From contig JAEESO010000009.1 in NCBI GenBank assembly GCA_016286385.1, forward strand, positions 1 to 64,000: 64,000 nt of DNA, in the 5' to 3' direction. The DNA comes from Bacteroidales bacterium. GTDB taxonomy: Bacteria > Bacteroidota > Bacteroidia > Bacteroidales > UBA932. The notes below the pieces were generated by a model. The model searched no databases. It saw nothing but the letters and a program-made list of their open reading frames with translations, and was not told the origin of the DNA. Position numbers and translations under genes: made by a program. Below are positions 1 to 7,516 of the stretch, piece after piece (position 1 is the stretch's first letter; every line of letters starts with the position of its first letter).

Positions 1-6
1 GTGGGA

Positions 7-40
7 AAGACAGATTGTCTTTTTGCGGACAACCTGTCTT
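7..40 (-). terminator. Hairpin downstream of tuf
   Basis: Arms AAGACAG/CTGTCTT continue, after one mismatch, into TTGTC/GACAA around a T-rich loop. It lies just after the tuf stop on the minus strand. No clear U-run follows the stem on that strand, so it may be a processing or pausing hairpin rather than a full intrinsic terminator. In Bacteroidota tuf is usually followed by tRNA-Trp and secE, which would lie outside the window. Confidence 0.4.
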
Positions 41-56
41 GAAAATTCTTAGAGAA

Positions 57-1250
57 TTACTCCTCGATGCGGATTACCTGACCTGCGCCAACGGTACGGC
101 CACCTTCACGGATAGCGAACTGGAGACCTTCGTTCATAGCAACAGGGGTGATGAGCTTAACGTTGATTTCTACGTTATCGCCAGGCATAACCATTTCCTT
201 GTCAGCAGGGAGAGTGATCTCACCGGTAACATCCAGTGTACGGATGAAGAACTGAGGACGGTAGTGGTTGTGGAAAGGAGTGTGACGGCCACCCTCTTCT
301 TTCTTAAGTACATAGATCTGAGCTATGAACTCGGTGTGAGGAGTGATGGACTTAGGAGCGGCAACAACCTCACCTCTCTTAACTTCCTTCTTATCAACAC
401 CACGGAGGAGAAGACCTACGTTATCACCAGCCTCACCCTGAGGGAGGAGTTTACGGAACATCTCAACGCCGGTAACTACAGAGGTACGAGGCTCATCGCC
501 GAAACCTACGAGCTCAACGGGATCGTTTACGTGGATGGTACCAGCCTCGATACGACCGGTAACAACGGTACCACGACCGGTGATAGAGAAGATGTCCTCG
601 ATAGGCATAAGGAAGGGCTTATCAACAAGACGTACAGGGAGGGGAATGTACTCATCAACTGCGTTCATGAGCTCCATAACCTTGTCTTCCCAAACCTTCT
701 CACCGTTGAGTGCACCAAGTGCAGAACCACGGATGATAGGGCAGTTCTCGTCGAAGTTGTAGAATGCGAGGAGGTCACGGATCTCCATCTCTACGAGGTC
801 AAGCATTTCCTCATCGTCAACAAGGTCAACCTTGTTCATGAAAACGAGGATCTTAGGTACGTTAACCTGACGGGCGAGCAGGATGTGCTCACGGGTCTGA
901 GGCATAGGACCGTCGGTGGAAGCTACAACCAGGATAGCACCGTCCATCTGAGCAGCACCGGTAACCATGTTCTTCACATAGTCGGCGTGGCCAGGGCAGT
1001 CAACGTGAGCATAGTGACGTTTTTCAGTCTCATACTCAACGTGAGCGGTGTTGATGGTGATACCACGCTCCTTCTCTTCGGGAGCGTTGTCGATCTGGTC
1101 GAAGGACTTCACCTTGTCAGCGTTGCCACTTACGCGCTCTGCGAGCACCTTGGTGATGGCAGCGGTGAGGGTGGTCTTACCGTGGTCAACGTGGCCGATA
1201 GTACCGATGTTGACATGCGGTTTGGTTCTCTGGAATGTTTCTTTTGCCAT
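57..1250 (-). CDS. tuf: Elongation factor Tu
   Basis: GTPase that delivers aminoacyl-tRNA to the ribosomal A site in the cytoplasm; EF-Ts (49.4 kb here) recycles it. The 397-aa length is normal for the family. The P-loop GHVDHGKT is at residues 19-26, followed by the G3 motif DCPGH and the G4 motif NKVD, then the beta-barrel domains 2 and 3. The start is ATG (MAKETF). It is the last gene of a tRNA-Thr/Tyr/Gly/Thr-tuf transcription unit, a conserved Bacteroidota order, and probably shares the strong promoter at 1737-1768. Codon use is strongly biased, as expected for a highly expressed gene. Confidence 0.99.
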   Translation of the reverse strand: MAKETFQRTKPHVNIGTIGHVDHGKTTLTAAITKVLAERVSGNADKVKSFDQIDNAPEEKERGITINTAHVEYETEKRHYAHVDCPGHADYVKNMVTGAAQMDGAILVVASTDGPMPQTREHILLARQVNVPKILVFMNKVDLVDDEEMLDLVEMEIRDLLAFYNFDENCPIIRGSALGALNGEKVWEDKVMELMNAVDEYIPLPVRLVDKPFLMPIEDIFSITGRGTVVTGRIEAGTIHVNDPVELVGFGDEPRTSVVTGVEMFRKLLPQGEAGDNVGLLLRGVDKKEVKRGEVVAAPKSITPHTEFIAQIYVLKKEEGGRHTPFHNHYRPQFFIRTLDVTGEITLPADKEMVMPGDNVEINVKLITPVAMNEGLQFAIREGGRTVGAGQVIRIEE

Positions 1251-1309
1251 AGTTTTTATTATTGTTTAAACAATTGTTGCGTTTTAAAAGGGCCTAAACC
1301 CAAAAAAGG

Positions 1310-1381
<72 letters not shown>

Positions 1382-1389
1382 TTTCTAAG

Positions 1390-1462
1390 AGCGGAAAACG
1401 AGGTTCGAACTCGCGACCCTCAGCTTGGAAGGCTGATGCTCTACCAACTGAGCTACTTCCGC
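1390..1462 (-). tRNA. tRNA-Gly (TCC)
   Basis: Acceptor GCGGAAG pairs with TTTCCGC (one G-U). The anticodon stem TCAGC/GCTGA has loop CTTCCAA, giving anticodon TCC. It sits 8 nt from the downstream tRNA-Thr. Its 5' end forms one arm of a perfect 20-bp inverted repeat (separate entry), so the precursor could fold in two competing ways. Confidence 0.95.
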
Positions 1463-1492
1463 AGGAATCCCCGATTCCTGCGGAAGTAGCTC
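1450..1492. repeat. Perfect 20-bp inverted repeat over the tRNA-Gly 5' end
   Basis: Positions 1450-1469 and 1473-1492 are exact reverse complements, separated by CCC. The left arm contains the first 13 nt of tRNA-Gly (acceptor 5' strand and start of the D-arm) plus leader. The right arm is an inverted copy lying in the spacer toward tRNA-Tyr. It does not function as a second tRNA gene. Confidence 0.9.
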
Positions 1493-1513
1493 CTTAGGTT
1501 TCGAAGATTTTGG

Positions 1514-1594
1514 TGGGAGGTGGTGGACTCGAACCACCGAACCCTGAGGGAGCGGATTTACAGTCCGCCGCAATTGCCACTATGCGAACCTCCC
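1514..1594 (-). tRNA. tRNA-Tyr (GTA)
   Basis: A class II tRNA with a long variable arm. Acceptor GGGAGGT pairs with ACCTCCC, and the anticodon loop CTGTAAA gives anticodon GTA. Discriminator A at 1514 is followed on the minus strand by CCA at 1513-1511, so the CCA tail appears to be encoded here, unlike in its neighbours. Confidence 0.95.
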
Positions 1595-1630
1595 AAAGTT
1601 TGCTTTACAATATGTCAAAGCCCCTTTTTG

Positions 1631-1704
1631 AGCCGATAGAGGGATTCGAACCCACGACCCCGAGATTACAAATCACGTGCTCTGGCCAACTGAGCTATAT
1701 CGGC
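1631..1704 (-). tRNA. tRNA-Thr (TGT)
   Basis: Acceptor GCCGATA pairs with TATCGGC, and the anticodon loop TTTGTAA gives anticodon TGT. The anticodon stem CGTGA/TCTCG has a central T-T mismatch where a Watson-Crick pair is expected. It is the first gene of the tRNA-tuf unit. Confidence 0.93.
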
Positions 1705-1736
1705 GCTCATAAGCCCTCTAACTTCTTAAAGGACTG

Positions 1737-1768
1737 CAAAGGTAGCTACTTTTTTTGAATCCGCCAAA
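1737..1768 (-). promoter_or_regulatory. Promoter of the tRNA-tuf unit
   Basis: On the minus strand TTTG (1768-1765), exactly 20 nt, then TACCTTTG (1744-1737): a full match to the Bacteroidota -33/-7 promoter. The surrounding AAAAGTTTGGCGG and CTTTGCAGT are shared with the macB promoter at 6735-6766. Confidence 0.85.
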
Positions 1769-1773
1769 CTTTT

Positions 1774-3651
1774 TTAAACATTTTTCATCATCTCCCTTAA
1801 AAGATCAAAGAGAGATTCGGTGTCCAGACCGCACTCTTCACGCTGGGCTTTCTGGGTGTCCTGCACCACAAATTTGTCTGGAATGCCCACCCCTTTAATT
1901 ATAGGAGCATCCGGACGGGCGGCAAAATACTCGCTCACGGCGCCATAGAGACCGCCCTTCAGGCTGCCGTCCTCTACGGTGAGGATGGCCTTGTAAGAAG
2001 AGACCTCCTCCATGATATCCTGGTCCAGAGGCTTCAGGAAGCGCATGTCATAGACGGAAGGCCCAACCCAGTAATCCGATTTATGACGCAGAGCAGCCTC
2101 CAGCGCGCGGTTTGCAACGGGGCCGAGGGCAAGGACTGCAACGCCCTTTCCCTTCACAAGGCACTCGCCTTTTCCAACGGGAAGCGGGCAGGCATCGGCC
2201 TTTTCCCAATCCATGCCCTCTCCGTAACCACGGGGGTAACGGATGAAGAAGGGGCCGCCGGGATACTCCAGCGCAGTGTACATGAGATTTCTCAGTTCCA
2301 GCTCATTCCTCGGGGCCGATATCACCACGTTTGGAATGCAGCGGAATGCGGATAGGTCGAACGCGCCTGTGTGGGTGGCGCCGTCTTCCCCCACGAGGCC
2401 CGCCCTGTCAAGGCACATGGTGACGGGAAGGTTCTGGAGGGCTACGTCGTGGATTATATTGTCGTACGCTCTCTGGGAGAACGACGAATAGATGTTGCAG
2501 AAGGGCCTGAGGCCCGCGGCGGCAAGGCCTGCGGAGAACGTAACCGCGTGGCCTTCCTCTATGCCCACGTCAAAGAACCTCTCCGGGAAAGCATCCTGGA
2601 GGCGGTTCATACCGCATCCGGAAGCCATGGCGGGAGTGATGCCCACAACGCGGGAATCCTTGCCGGCAAGCTCCACCAGGACCTTTCCGAAGACGTCCTG
2701 ATAGCGGTCAGGGGCATTGACGGTCTTGATGCGAGTGCCCGTTGCGGCGTCAAATTTTCCGGGGGCATGCCAGGTGGTAGGATCTTCCTCTGCGGGAGCG
2801 TAGCCCGCGCCCTTACGGGTATGGAGATGAAGGATGCGGGGGCCGTGAAGGTCCTTGATGCGGGATAGGACGGATACCATCTGGCCGATATCATTTCCGT
2901 CAATGGGGCCGAAATACCTGAACCCCAGGGCTTCGAAGAGGGCGCCGCCGCTGGAGCGGACAAGGTTTGCCTTGGTGTCTATGACCCTCCTCTGGATCCA
3001 GTCACGGAGCCGGCCTTCTCCAAGGCGGTTCCATATTCCCCTCTTGACCCTGTTGTAGGTTTGGGATGTGGTAACCCTGAGGAGGTAGTCGTGCAGGCCG
3101 CCAAGGTTGCGGTCTATGGAGATGTCGTTGTCGTTGAGAATCACAAGGATATCGGCCTTGGAACTTCCGGCGTTGTTGAGGCCTTCCCAGGCCAGGCCGC
3201 CCGTCATGGCGCCGTCACCTATCACGGCAATAGATTTATATGATGCGCCCGTGAGCCTTGCTGCCTCTGCAAATCCAAGCGCGGCCGATATTGACGTGGA
3301 GGAATGACCTGCGCCAAAGGCGTCGTAGGGACTCTCGTCCATCTTGGGGAAGCCGCTGATGCCGTCCCTCATACGGTTTTTGCGGAAAAGTTCACGGCGG
3401 CCGGTGAGGATTTTATGGGCATAGGCCTGGTGACCCACGTCAAAGACAATCTTGTCCTCAGGCGTATTATATATATAATGGAGGGCCACTATGAGTTCCA
3501 CGGCCCCGAGGCTTGAGCCAAGGTGACCGGGGTTCACGCTGCAGCACTCCACCATATAATCCCGGAGCTCCCTGCATACTTCTTCCAGCTTTTTCCTGGG
3601 CAGTTTACGGAGGTCTTCCGGGGAATCAATCTTTTCCAGCAGTTTATACAT
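1774..3651 (-). CDS. dxs: 1-deoxy-D-xylulose-5-phosphate synthase
   Basis: Condenses pyruvate and glyceraldehyde 3-phosphate to DXP with thiamine diphosphate, the first step of the MEP isoprenoid pathway; DXP also feeds thiamine and pyridoxal synthesis. The 625-aa length is normal. Visible features are NPGHLGSSLGAVEL and DVGHQAYAHKILTGR near the N-terminus, the TPP motif GDGAMTGG followed by NDND, the transketolase pyrimidine domain with EEGHAVTFSAGLA, and RYPRGYGEG. The start ATG is supported by a -7 box only 6 nt upstream. It is divergent from the MFS pair. An isoprenyl diphosphate synthase gene lies at 14.7 kb. Confidence 0.98.
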   Translation of the reverse strand: MYKLLEKIDSPEDLRKLPRKKLEEVCRELRDYMVECCSVNPGHLGSSLGAVELIVALHYIYNTPEDKIVFDVGHQAYAHKILTGRRELFRKNRMRDGISGFPKMDESPYDAFGAGHSSTSISAALGFAEAARLTGASYKSIAVIGDGAMTGGLAWEGLNNAGSSKADILVILNDNDISIDRNLGGLHDYLLRVTTSQTYNRVKRGIWNRLGEGRLRDWIQRRVIDTKANLVRSSGGALFEALGFRYFGPIDGNDIGQMVSVLSRIKDLHGPRILHLHTRKGAGYAPAEEDPTTWHAPGKFDAATGTRIKTVNAPDRYQDVFGKVLVELAGKDSRVVGITPAMASGCGMNRLQDAFPERFFDVGIEEGHAVTFSAGLAAAGLRPFCNIYSSFSQRAYDNIIHDVALQNLPVTMCLDRAGLVGEDGATHTGAFDLSAFRCIPNVVISAPRNELELRNLMYTALEYPGGPFFIRYPRGYGEGMDWEKADACPLPVGKGECLVKGKGVAVLALGPVANRALEAALRHKSDYWVGPSVYDMRFLKPLDQDIMEEVSSYKAILTVEDGSLKGGLYGAVSEYFAARPDAPIIKGVGIPDKFVVQDTQKAQREECGLDTESLFDLLREMMKNV

Positions 3652-3657
3652 AGTTCA

Positions 3658-3665
3658 CAAAGATA
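3658..3665 (-). promoter_or_regulatory. dxs -7 box, near-leaderless
   Basis: TATCTTTG on the minus strand lies 6 nt before the dxs ATG and is preceded by CCAAAAATGCG, close to the extended block at the ispA-like, porin and rnr promoters. The perfect palindrome GGAAAATTTTCC (3675-3686) lies just upstream, between dxs and the divergent MFS gene. Confidence 0.65.
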
Positions 3666-3722
3666 CGCATTTTTGGAAAATTTTCCTTAATTTAGCGGTC
3701 CGGAAAACAAACAAAACGAGAT

Positions 3723-5171
3723 ATGTCAGAAAAAGTGTACAAATTCCTGAACGACAATCCGGTGGCCCGCTGGTCGGCGCTGGTCCTGATTGCATCCATG
3801 ATGTTCTTTGCCTATATGTTCGTGGACGTGATGTCCCCCCTGAAGTCCCTGGTGGAAAGCGCAAGAGGCTGGTCCAGCGGCACTTTTGGGACATATGCAG
3901 CATCTGAATACATCCTCAACGTATGCGGTTTCCTCATCCTCGCGGGCATCATCCTGGACAAGATGGGCATCCGCTTTACGGGTGTTCTGAGCGCCAGCCT
4001 TATGGTTGTGGGCGCCGCAATCAAGTTTGTGGGTATCTCTGACTGGTTCCAGGCCACGGCTTTCTGCGACTGGCTTAACAGCTGGTGGGTTTCAATGCCC
4101 GGCAGCGCCAAGATGGCTAGCCTTGGATTCATGATCTTCGGCTGCGGCTGCGAAATGGCCGGTACCACCGTTTCCAAAGCCATTGCAAAGTGGTTCGACG
4201 GCAAGGAAAAGGCCCTGGCAATGGGTCTGGAGATGGCTATCGCCCGCCTTGGCGTGTTTGGCGTGATGTGGATCGCTCCGCTTATATCGGCCAAATTTGA
4301 CAATTCAATTGTGGCTCCCGTGGCGTTCTGCGCCGCGCTGGTTGCAATCGGCCTTATCTTCTACTGCGTTTTCTGCGTGCTAGACCGTAAGTTCGACGCC
4401 CAGCTCATTGCTTCCGGCAAGGGCGTTCCCGGCGCAGACCCCGAGGACGAATTCAAAGTCTCAGACCTTGGCACCGTGCTCTCCAGCAAGATGTTCTGGA
4501 TTGTGGCTATCATGTGCGTGCTCTATTACAGCGCAATTTTCCCATTCCAGCGTTACGCCCCCAACTTCCTTGAGACAACCCTTGGGATTGACGCAGCATC
4601 GGCCGCACAGCTGTTCAGCTTCTTCCCCATCCTGGCCATGATTCTCACTCCCATCCTGGCAGGTTTCCTGGATTTCAAGGGCAAGGGCGCCACAATGCTT
4701 ATGGGCGGTGCTGTGATCATGATTGTGTGCCACCTGAGCTTTGCCTTCCTTCTTCCGGCATTCCCCAGCAAGTGGCTTGCCGTTACCCTCATCGCCATCC
4801 TTGGCGTGAGTTTCTCTATGGTGCCCGCCGCCCTGTGGCCTTCTGTCACAAAGATTGTGGACGCAAAGGTTCTTGGAAGCGCATACTGCCTCATCTTCTG
4901 GGTACAGAATATCGGCCTGTGCCTTGTTCCGCTGCTTATAGGTAAGGTCCTTGAGGCAACCGGCGGCTACCTTGCTCCTATGCTTATCTTCTCAAGCTTC
5001 GGTGTGCTGGCATTTATCCTCACCTTCCTCCTCAAGATTGAGGACAAGGTTGGAAACGGAGGCAAGGGCTATGGCCTGGAGCTTCCCAATGTCCAGAAAG
5101 AGACTCCGGAGCTGGTGGAAGCCGAAGCTCTTGCGGAGGATCTTTCCAAGGACGAATGCTCCAATAAATAA
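3723..5171 (+). CDS. MFS transporter (first of a tandem pair)
   Basis: A 482-aa integral membrane protein with about 12 hydrophobic segments, a major facilitator superfamily permease of the inner membrane. The MFS loop 2-3 signature is seen as GIILDKMGIRFTG. The stretch AKWFDGKEKALAMG before a further helix is typical of the NarK/oxalate-formate-like branch. A hydrophilic loop around residues 225-245 divides the two halves. It overlaps the start of a paralogous MFS gene by one base (TAATG), so the two are translationally coupled. The substrate cannot be told from sequence; the C-terminal tail is acidic. Confidence 0.85.
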   Translation: MSEKVYKFLNDNPVARWSALVLIASMMFFAYMFVDVMSPLKSLVESARGWSSGTFGTYAASEYILNVCGFLILAGIILDKMGIRFTGVLSASLMVVGAAIKFVGISDWFQATAFCDWLNSWWVSMPGSAKMASLGFMIFGCGCEMAGTTVSKAIAKWFDGKEKALAMGLEMAIARLGVFGVMWIAPLISAKFDNSIVAPVAFCAALVAIGLIFYCVFCVLDRKFDAQLIASGKGVPGADPEDEFKVSDLGTVLSSKMFWIVAIMCVLYYSAIFPFQRYAPNFLETTLGIDAASAAQLFSFFPILAMILTPILAGFLDFKGKGATMLMGGAVIMIVCHLSFAFLLPAFPSKWLAVTLIAILGVSFSMVPAALWPSVTKIVDAKVLGSAYCLIFWVQNIGLCLVPLLIGKVLEATGGYLAPMLIFSSFGVLAFILTFLLKIEDKVGNGGKGYGLELPNVQKETPELVEAEALAEDLSKDECSNK

Positions 5172-6598
5172 TGGCTAGTTCCGCTAAGAATTTTTACAGG
5201 CCGGCTGCATGGATTGCGCTGGCCTGTTTAGTAGTGCCGATGTTCGCGTCGTACTACTTTGACGATATGTTCTCCAGCATATCCTACCTCTTTGAGAATC
5301 CGTCCCTGACGGCTCTTGGGTGGGATGCTGCCGGGTATGGCCTCTACACCAGCGGATATAGCGTCCTGTGTGTGTTCGGCGGCCTTGTGATTGGCGGAAT
5401 ACTCCTTGACAAATGGGGCGTGCGCGTGAGCGGATCCCTGTTTGTGGGAATGATGGTGCTTGGAGCCGGCATGGTTACGGGGGCGGTGCTTCACGGCGGC
5501 GCGGCAGCTCTCAGGTGGGCCTATGTGGGCACTATGCTCTTCGGACTTGGCTCAGAGATTGCCGGAACCGCCGTCACGCGTTCAATAGCCAAGTGGTTCC
5601 GCGGAGGGCCGATGGCCCTTGCCATGGGCCTCCAGCTTGCCATCGCGCGTCTTGGTACCGCCTTTGCCCTTGTTCTCTCACCCCGCCTTGTACAGCAGGT
5701 CCCGGACCACGTCTACTCCCTTGCCGAGACCTCCCGTCCCGCCCTTGTGGGTATGGGCCTCATGGCCCTTGGCCTTATCCTCTGGGCCGTTTTTGTAGCG
5801 CTGGACGCCCGTTCCTCCAGGGCAGAGGCTTCGGACCGGTACGCTCCTTCGGAGCTATCCCTCCCAGACAAGTCTGGGCCCCTCCCGTTCACGAAGCCAC
5901 GGGCGGCTACGCCGTCCGAAGCCTCTGCCCCGGAGGAAAAGCCTGACGATGAAACCTTCCGGTTCAAGGATGTGCTGGGAGTGCTGGGAAACAAGAACTT
6001 CTGGCTGCTGGGGCTTCTCTGCGTACTGTTTTACAGCAGCATCATAGCGTTCAAGAAATTTGCGGGAGCCATCCTTGTGCCGCGCTTTGACATTCCGGCG
6101 CAGGCTGCTGGATGGATGGTCTCCATGCTCCCGTTCTCTACCGTGATCTTTGCCCCGCTCTTTGGCATGATGGTGGACAAGGCCGGAAAGGGAACGCGCT
6201 GGATGATACTTGGCGCCATACTGTCCTTGATTGCCCACGCCATCCTGGCGTTCGCTCCAGCCGGAGTCCCCTTCTGGGGATACCTTGCAATGGTATTCCT
6301 GGGGTTTGGATACTCACTGGTACCCGCAGCCCTTTGGCCGTCCGTACCTAAGATAGTTCCGGACAAGGTGCTTGGCACCACCTTCGCGCTTATATATTGG
6401 GTGCAGAACCTTGGACTCCTGAGTTTCAAAATGATCGCCGGCAACATCCTGGGGGCGCATTCGGCCGATGCCGGAGGCCCAGTTGCCGTGGAGATAATGT
6501 TCTTCGGCCTTTGCATTGCGGCTCTTGCCGTGGCTTTTGTATTCCACTTCACCTCTCTCCGTCACCCGGAACTGCGCCTGGACGATCCCAATAACTAA
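5171..6598 (+). CDS. MFS transporter (second of a tandem pair)
   Basis: A 475-aa paralogue of the preceding gene. Matching landmarks are GGILLDKWGVRVSG, SEIAGTAVTRSIAKWF, LAMGLQLAIARLG and PAALWPSVPKIV. The central loop is longer and rich in Pro, Ser and Glu (about residues 215-260). Tandem duplication with start/stop overlap suggests related substrates or a paired transporter, but the substrate is unknown. Two 48-nt palindromic repeat units begin 2 nt after its stop. Confidence 0.85.
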   Translation: MASSAKNFYRPAAWIALACLVVPMFASYYFDDMFSSISYLFENPSLTALGWDAAGYGLYTSGYSVLCVFGGLVIGGILLDKWGVRVSGSLFVGMMVLGAGMVTGAVLHGGAAALRWAYVGTMLFGLGSEIAGTAVTRSIAKWFRGGPMALAMGLQLAIARLGTAFALVLSPRLVQQVPDHVYSLAETSRPALVGMGLMALGLILWAVFVALDARSSRAEASDRYAPSELSLPDKSGPLPFTKPRAATPSEASAPEEKPDDETFRFKDVLGVLGNKNFWLLGLLCVLFYSSIIAFKKFAGAILVPRFDIPAQAAGWMVSMLPFSTVIFAPLFGMMVDKAGKGTRWMILGAILSLIAHAILAFAPAGVPFWGYLAMVFLGFGYSLVPAALWPSVPKIVPDKVLGTTFALIYWVQNLGLLSFKMIAGNILGAHSADAGGPVAVEIMFFGLCIAALAVAFVFHFTSLRHPELRLDDPNN

Positions 6599-6599
6599 T

Positions 6600-6698
6600 G
6601 GGCAGTCTGTAACCGTATAATTGCTGTTTTCCGGTAACAAGCGGCCCATTGGGCAGGTAATTACCGAAAAAGAGGCGTTTTTAGGTAACAAGCGGCCC
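6600..6698. repeat. Paired 48-nt palindromic repeat units, locus A
   Basis: Two 48-nt units, 6600-6647 and 6651-6698, each begin GGGCAG and end GGTAACAAGCGGCCC. Unit 2 folds as TTACC-n-AAAAA with TTTTT-n-GGTAA around a GC-rich loop. The spacer is 3 nt. The same architecture recurs at 18.6 kb and 37.2 kb. Confidence 0.75.
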
Positions 6699-6734
6699 CA
6701 GAAGCAATGTATTGGCAAAATATTTGCAAAAAAG

Positions 6735-6766
6735 TTTGGCGGTTTGAAAAAACCGCTTTATCTTTG
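6735..6766 (+). promoter_or_regulatory. Promoter of the MacAB-TolC-like operon
   Basis: TTTG (6735-6738), 20 nt, TATCTTTG (6759-6766): a consensus Bacteroidota promoter. The spacer holds the inverted repeat GCGGTTT-gaaa-AAACCGC, a possible operator for a repressor. Leader to the ATG is about 25-30 nt. Confidence 0.8.
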
Positions 6767-6797
6767 CAGTGTAATAGCATACTAATACAGCAATAAA

Positions 6798-7514
6798 ATG
6801 GCGCTCATAGAGCTTAGGGACATAAACAAGACTTACGACAACGGACAGCCTCTGCACGTGCTCAAGGGCATTAACCTTGACATTGAGCGCGGGGAGTTCG
6901 TTTCAATAATGGGAGCATCCGGCTCCGGCAAATCCACCCTCCTCAACATTCTGGGGATCCTTGACAACTACGACACCGGCACGTACCATCTTGCCGGAAA
7001 GCTCATCAAGGACCTCAGCGAGAGCCAGGCTGCGGATTACCGTAACCGTATGATAGGGTTCATCTTCCAGAGTTTCAACCTCATTGGCTTCAAAACGGCC
7101 GTGGAGAATGTTGAGTTGCCGCTATTCTATCAGGGCGTCCCCCGCAGGAAGCGCCATGAGATGGCGATGGAATACCTTGAGAAACTGGGTCTCACCCAGT
7201 GGGCCACTCACTTCCCCAACGAGATGTCCGGCGGCCAGAGGCAGCGCGTTGCAATTGCCCGTGCCCTCATCACCAAACCTGAGATTATCCTGGCCGATGA
7301 ACCTACCGGTGCCCTTGACTCCAAGACCAGCGTGGAGGTGATGCAGCTCCTCAAGCAACTTAACAAGGAAGAAGGCATCACCATCATAGTGGTAACCCAT
7401 GAGAGCGGCGTTGCCAACGAGACCAATAAGATAATCCACATCAAGGACGGAATTATCGGCCAGATAGAAGAAAACACAAGCCATAACGCCTGGGACGGAA
7501 CCATGATGAAATAG
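6798..7514 (+). CDS. MacB-type ABC transporter ATP-binding protein
   Basis: A 238-aa cytoplasmic ATPase that drives a FtsX/MacB-fold exporter or mechanotransmission complex. Walker A GASGSGKST is at residues 39-47, followed by the Q-loop FQSFNL, signature MSGGQRQR, Walker B ILADEPTGALD and switch His in VVTHE. It resembles LolD/MacB ATPases. It is the first gene of a five-gene operon with two permeases, a membrane fusion protein and a TolC-type channel. This is a full tripartite efflux set with ATPase and permease on separate chains. Substrate unknown. Confidence 0.93.
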   Translation: MALIELRDINKTYDNGQPLHVLKGINLDIERGEFVSIMGASGSGKSTLLNILGILDNYDTGTYHLAGKLIKDLSESQAADYRNRMIGFIFQSFNLIGFKTAVENVELPLFYQGVPRRKRHEMAMEYLEKLGLTQWATHFPNEMSGGQRQRVAIARALITKPEIILADEPTGALDSKTSVEVMQLLKQLNKEEGITIIVVTHESGVANETNKIIHIKDGIIGQIEENTSHNAWDGTMMK

Positions 7515-7516
7515 CG

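Noticed and set aside
1477..1492. GCGGAAGTAGCTCC on plus as a second tRNA gene start
   Set aside because: Only the first 13 nt of tRNA-Gly are copied; no anticodon or T-arm follows.
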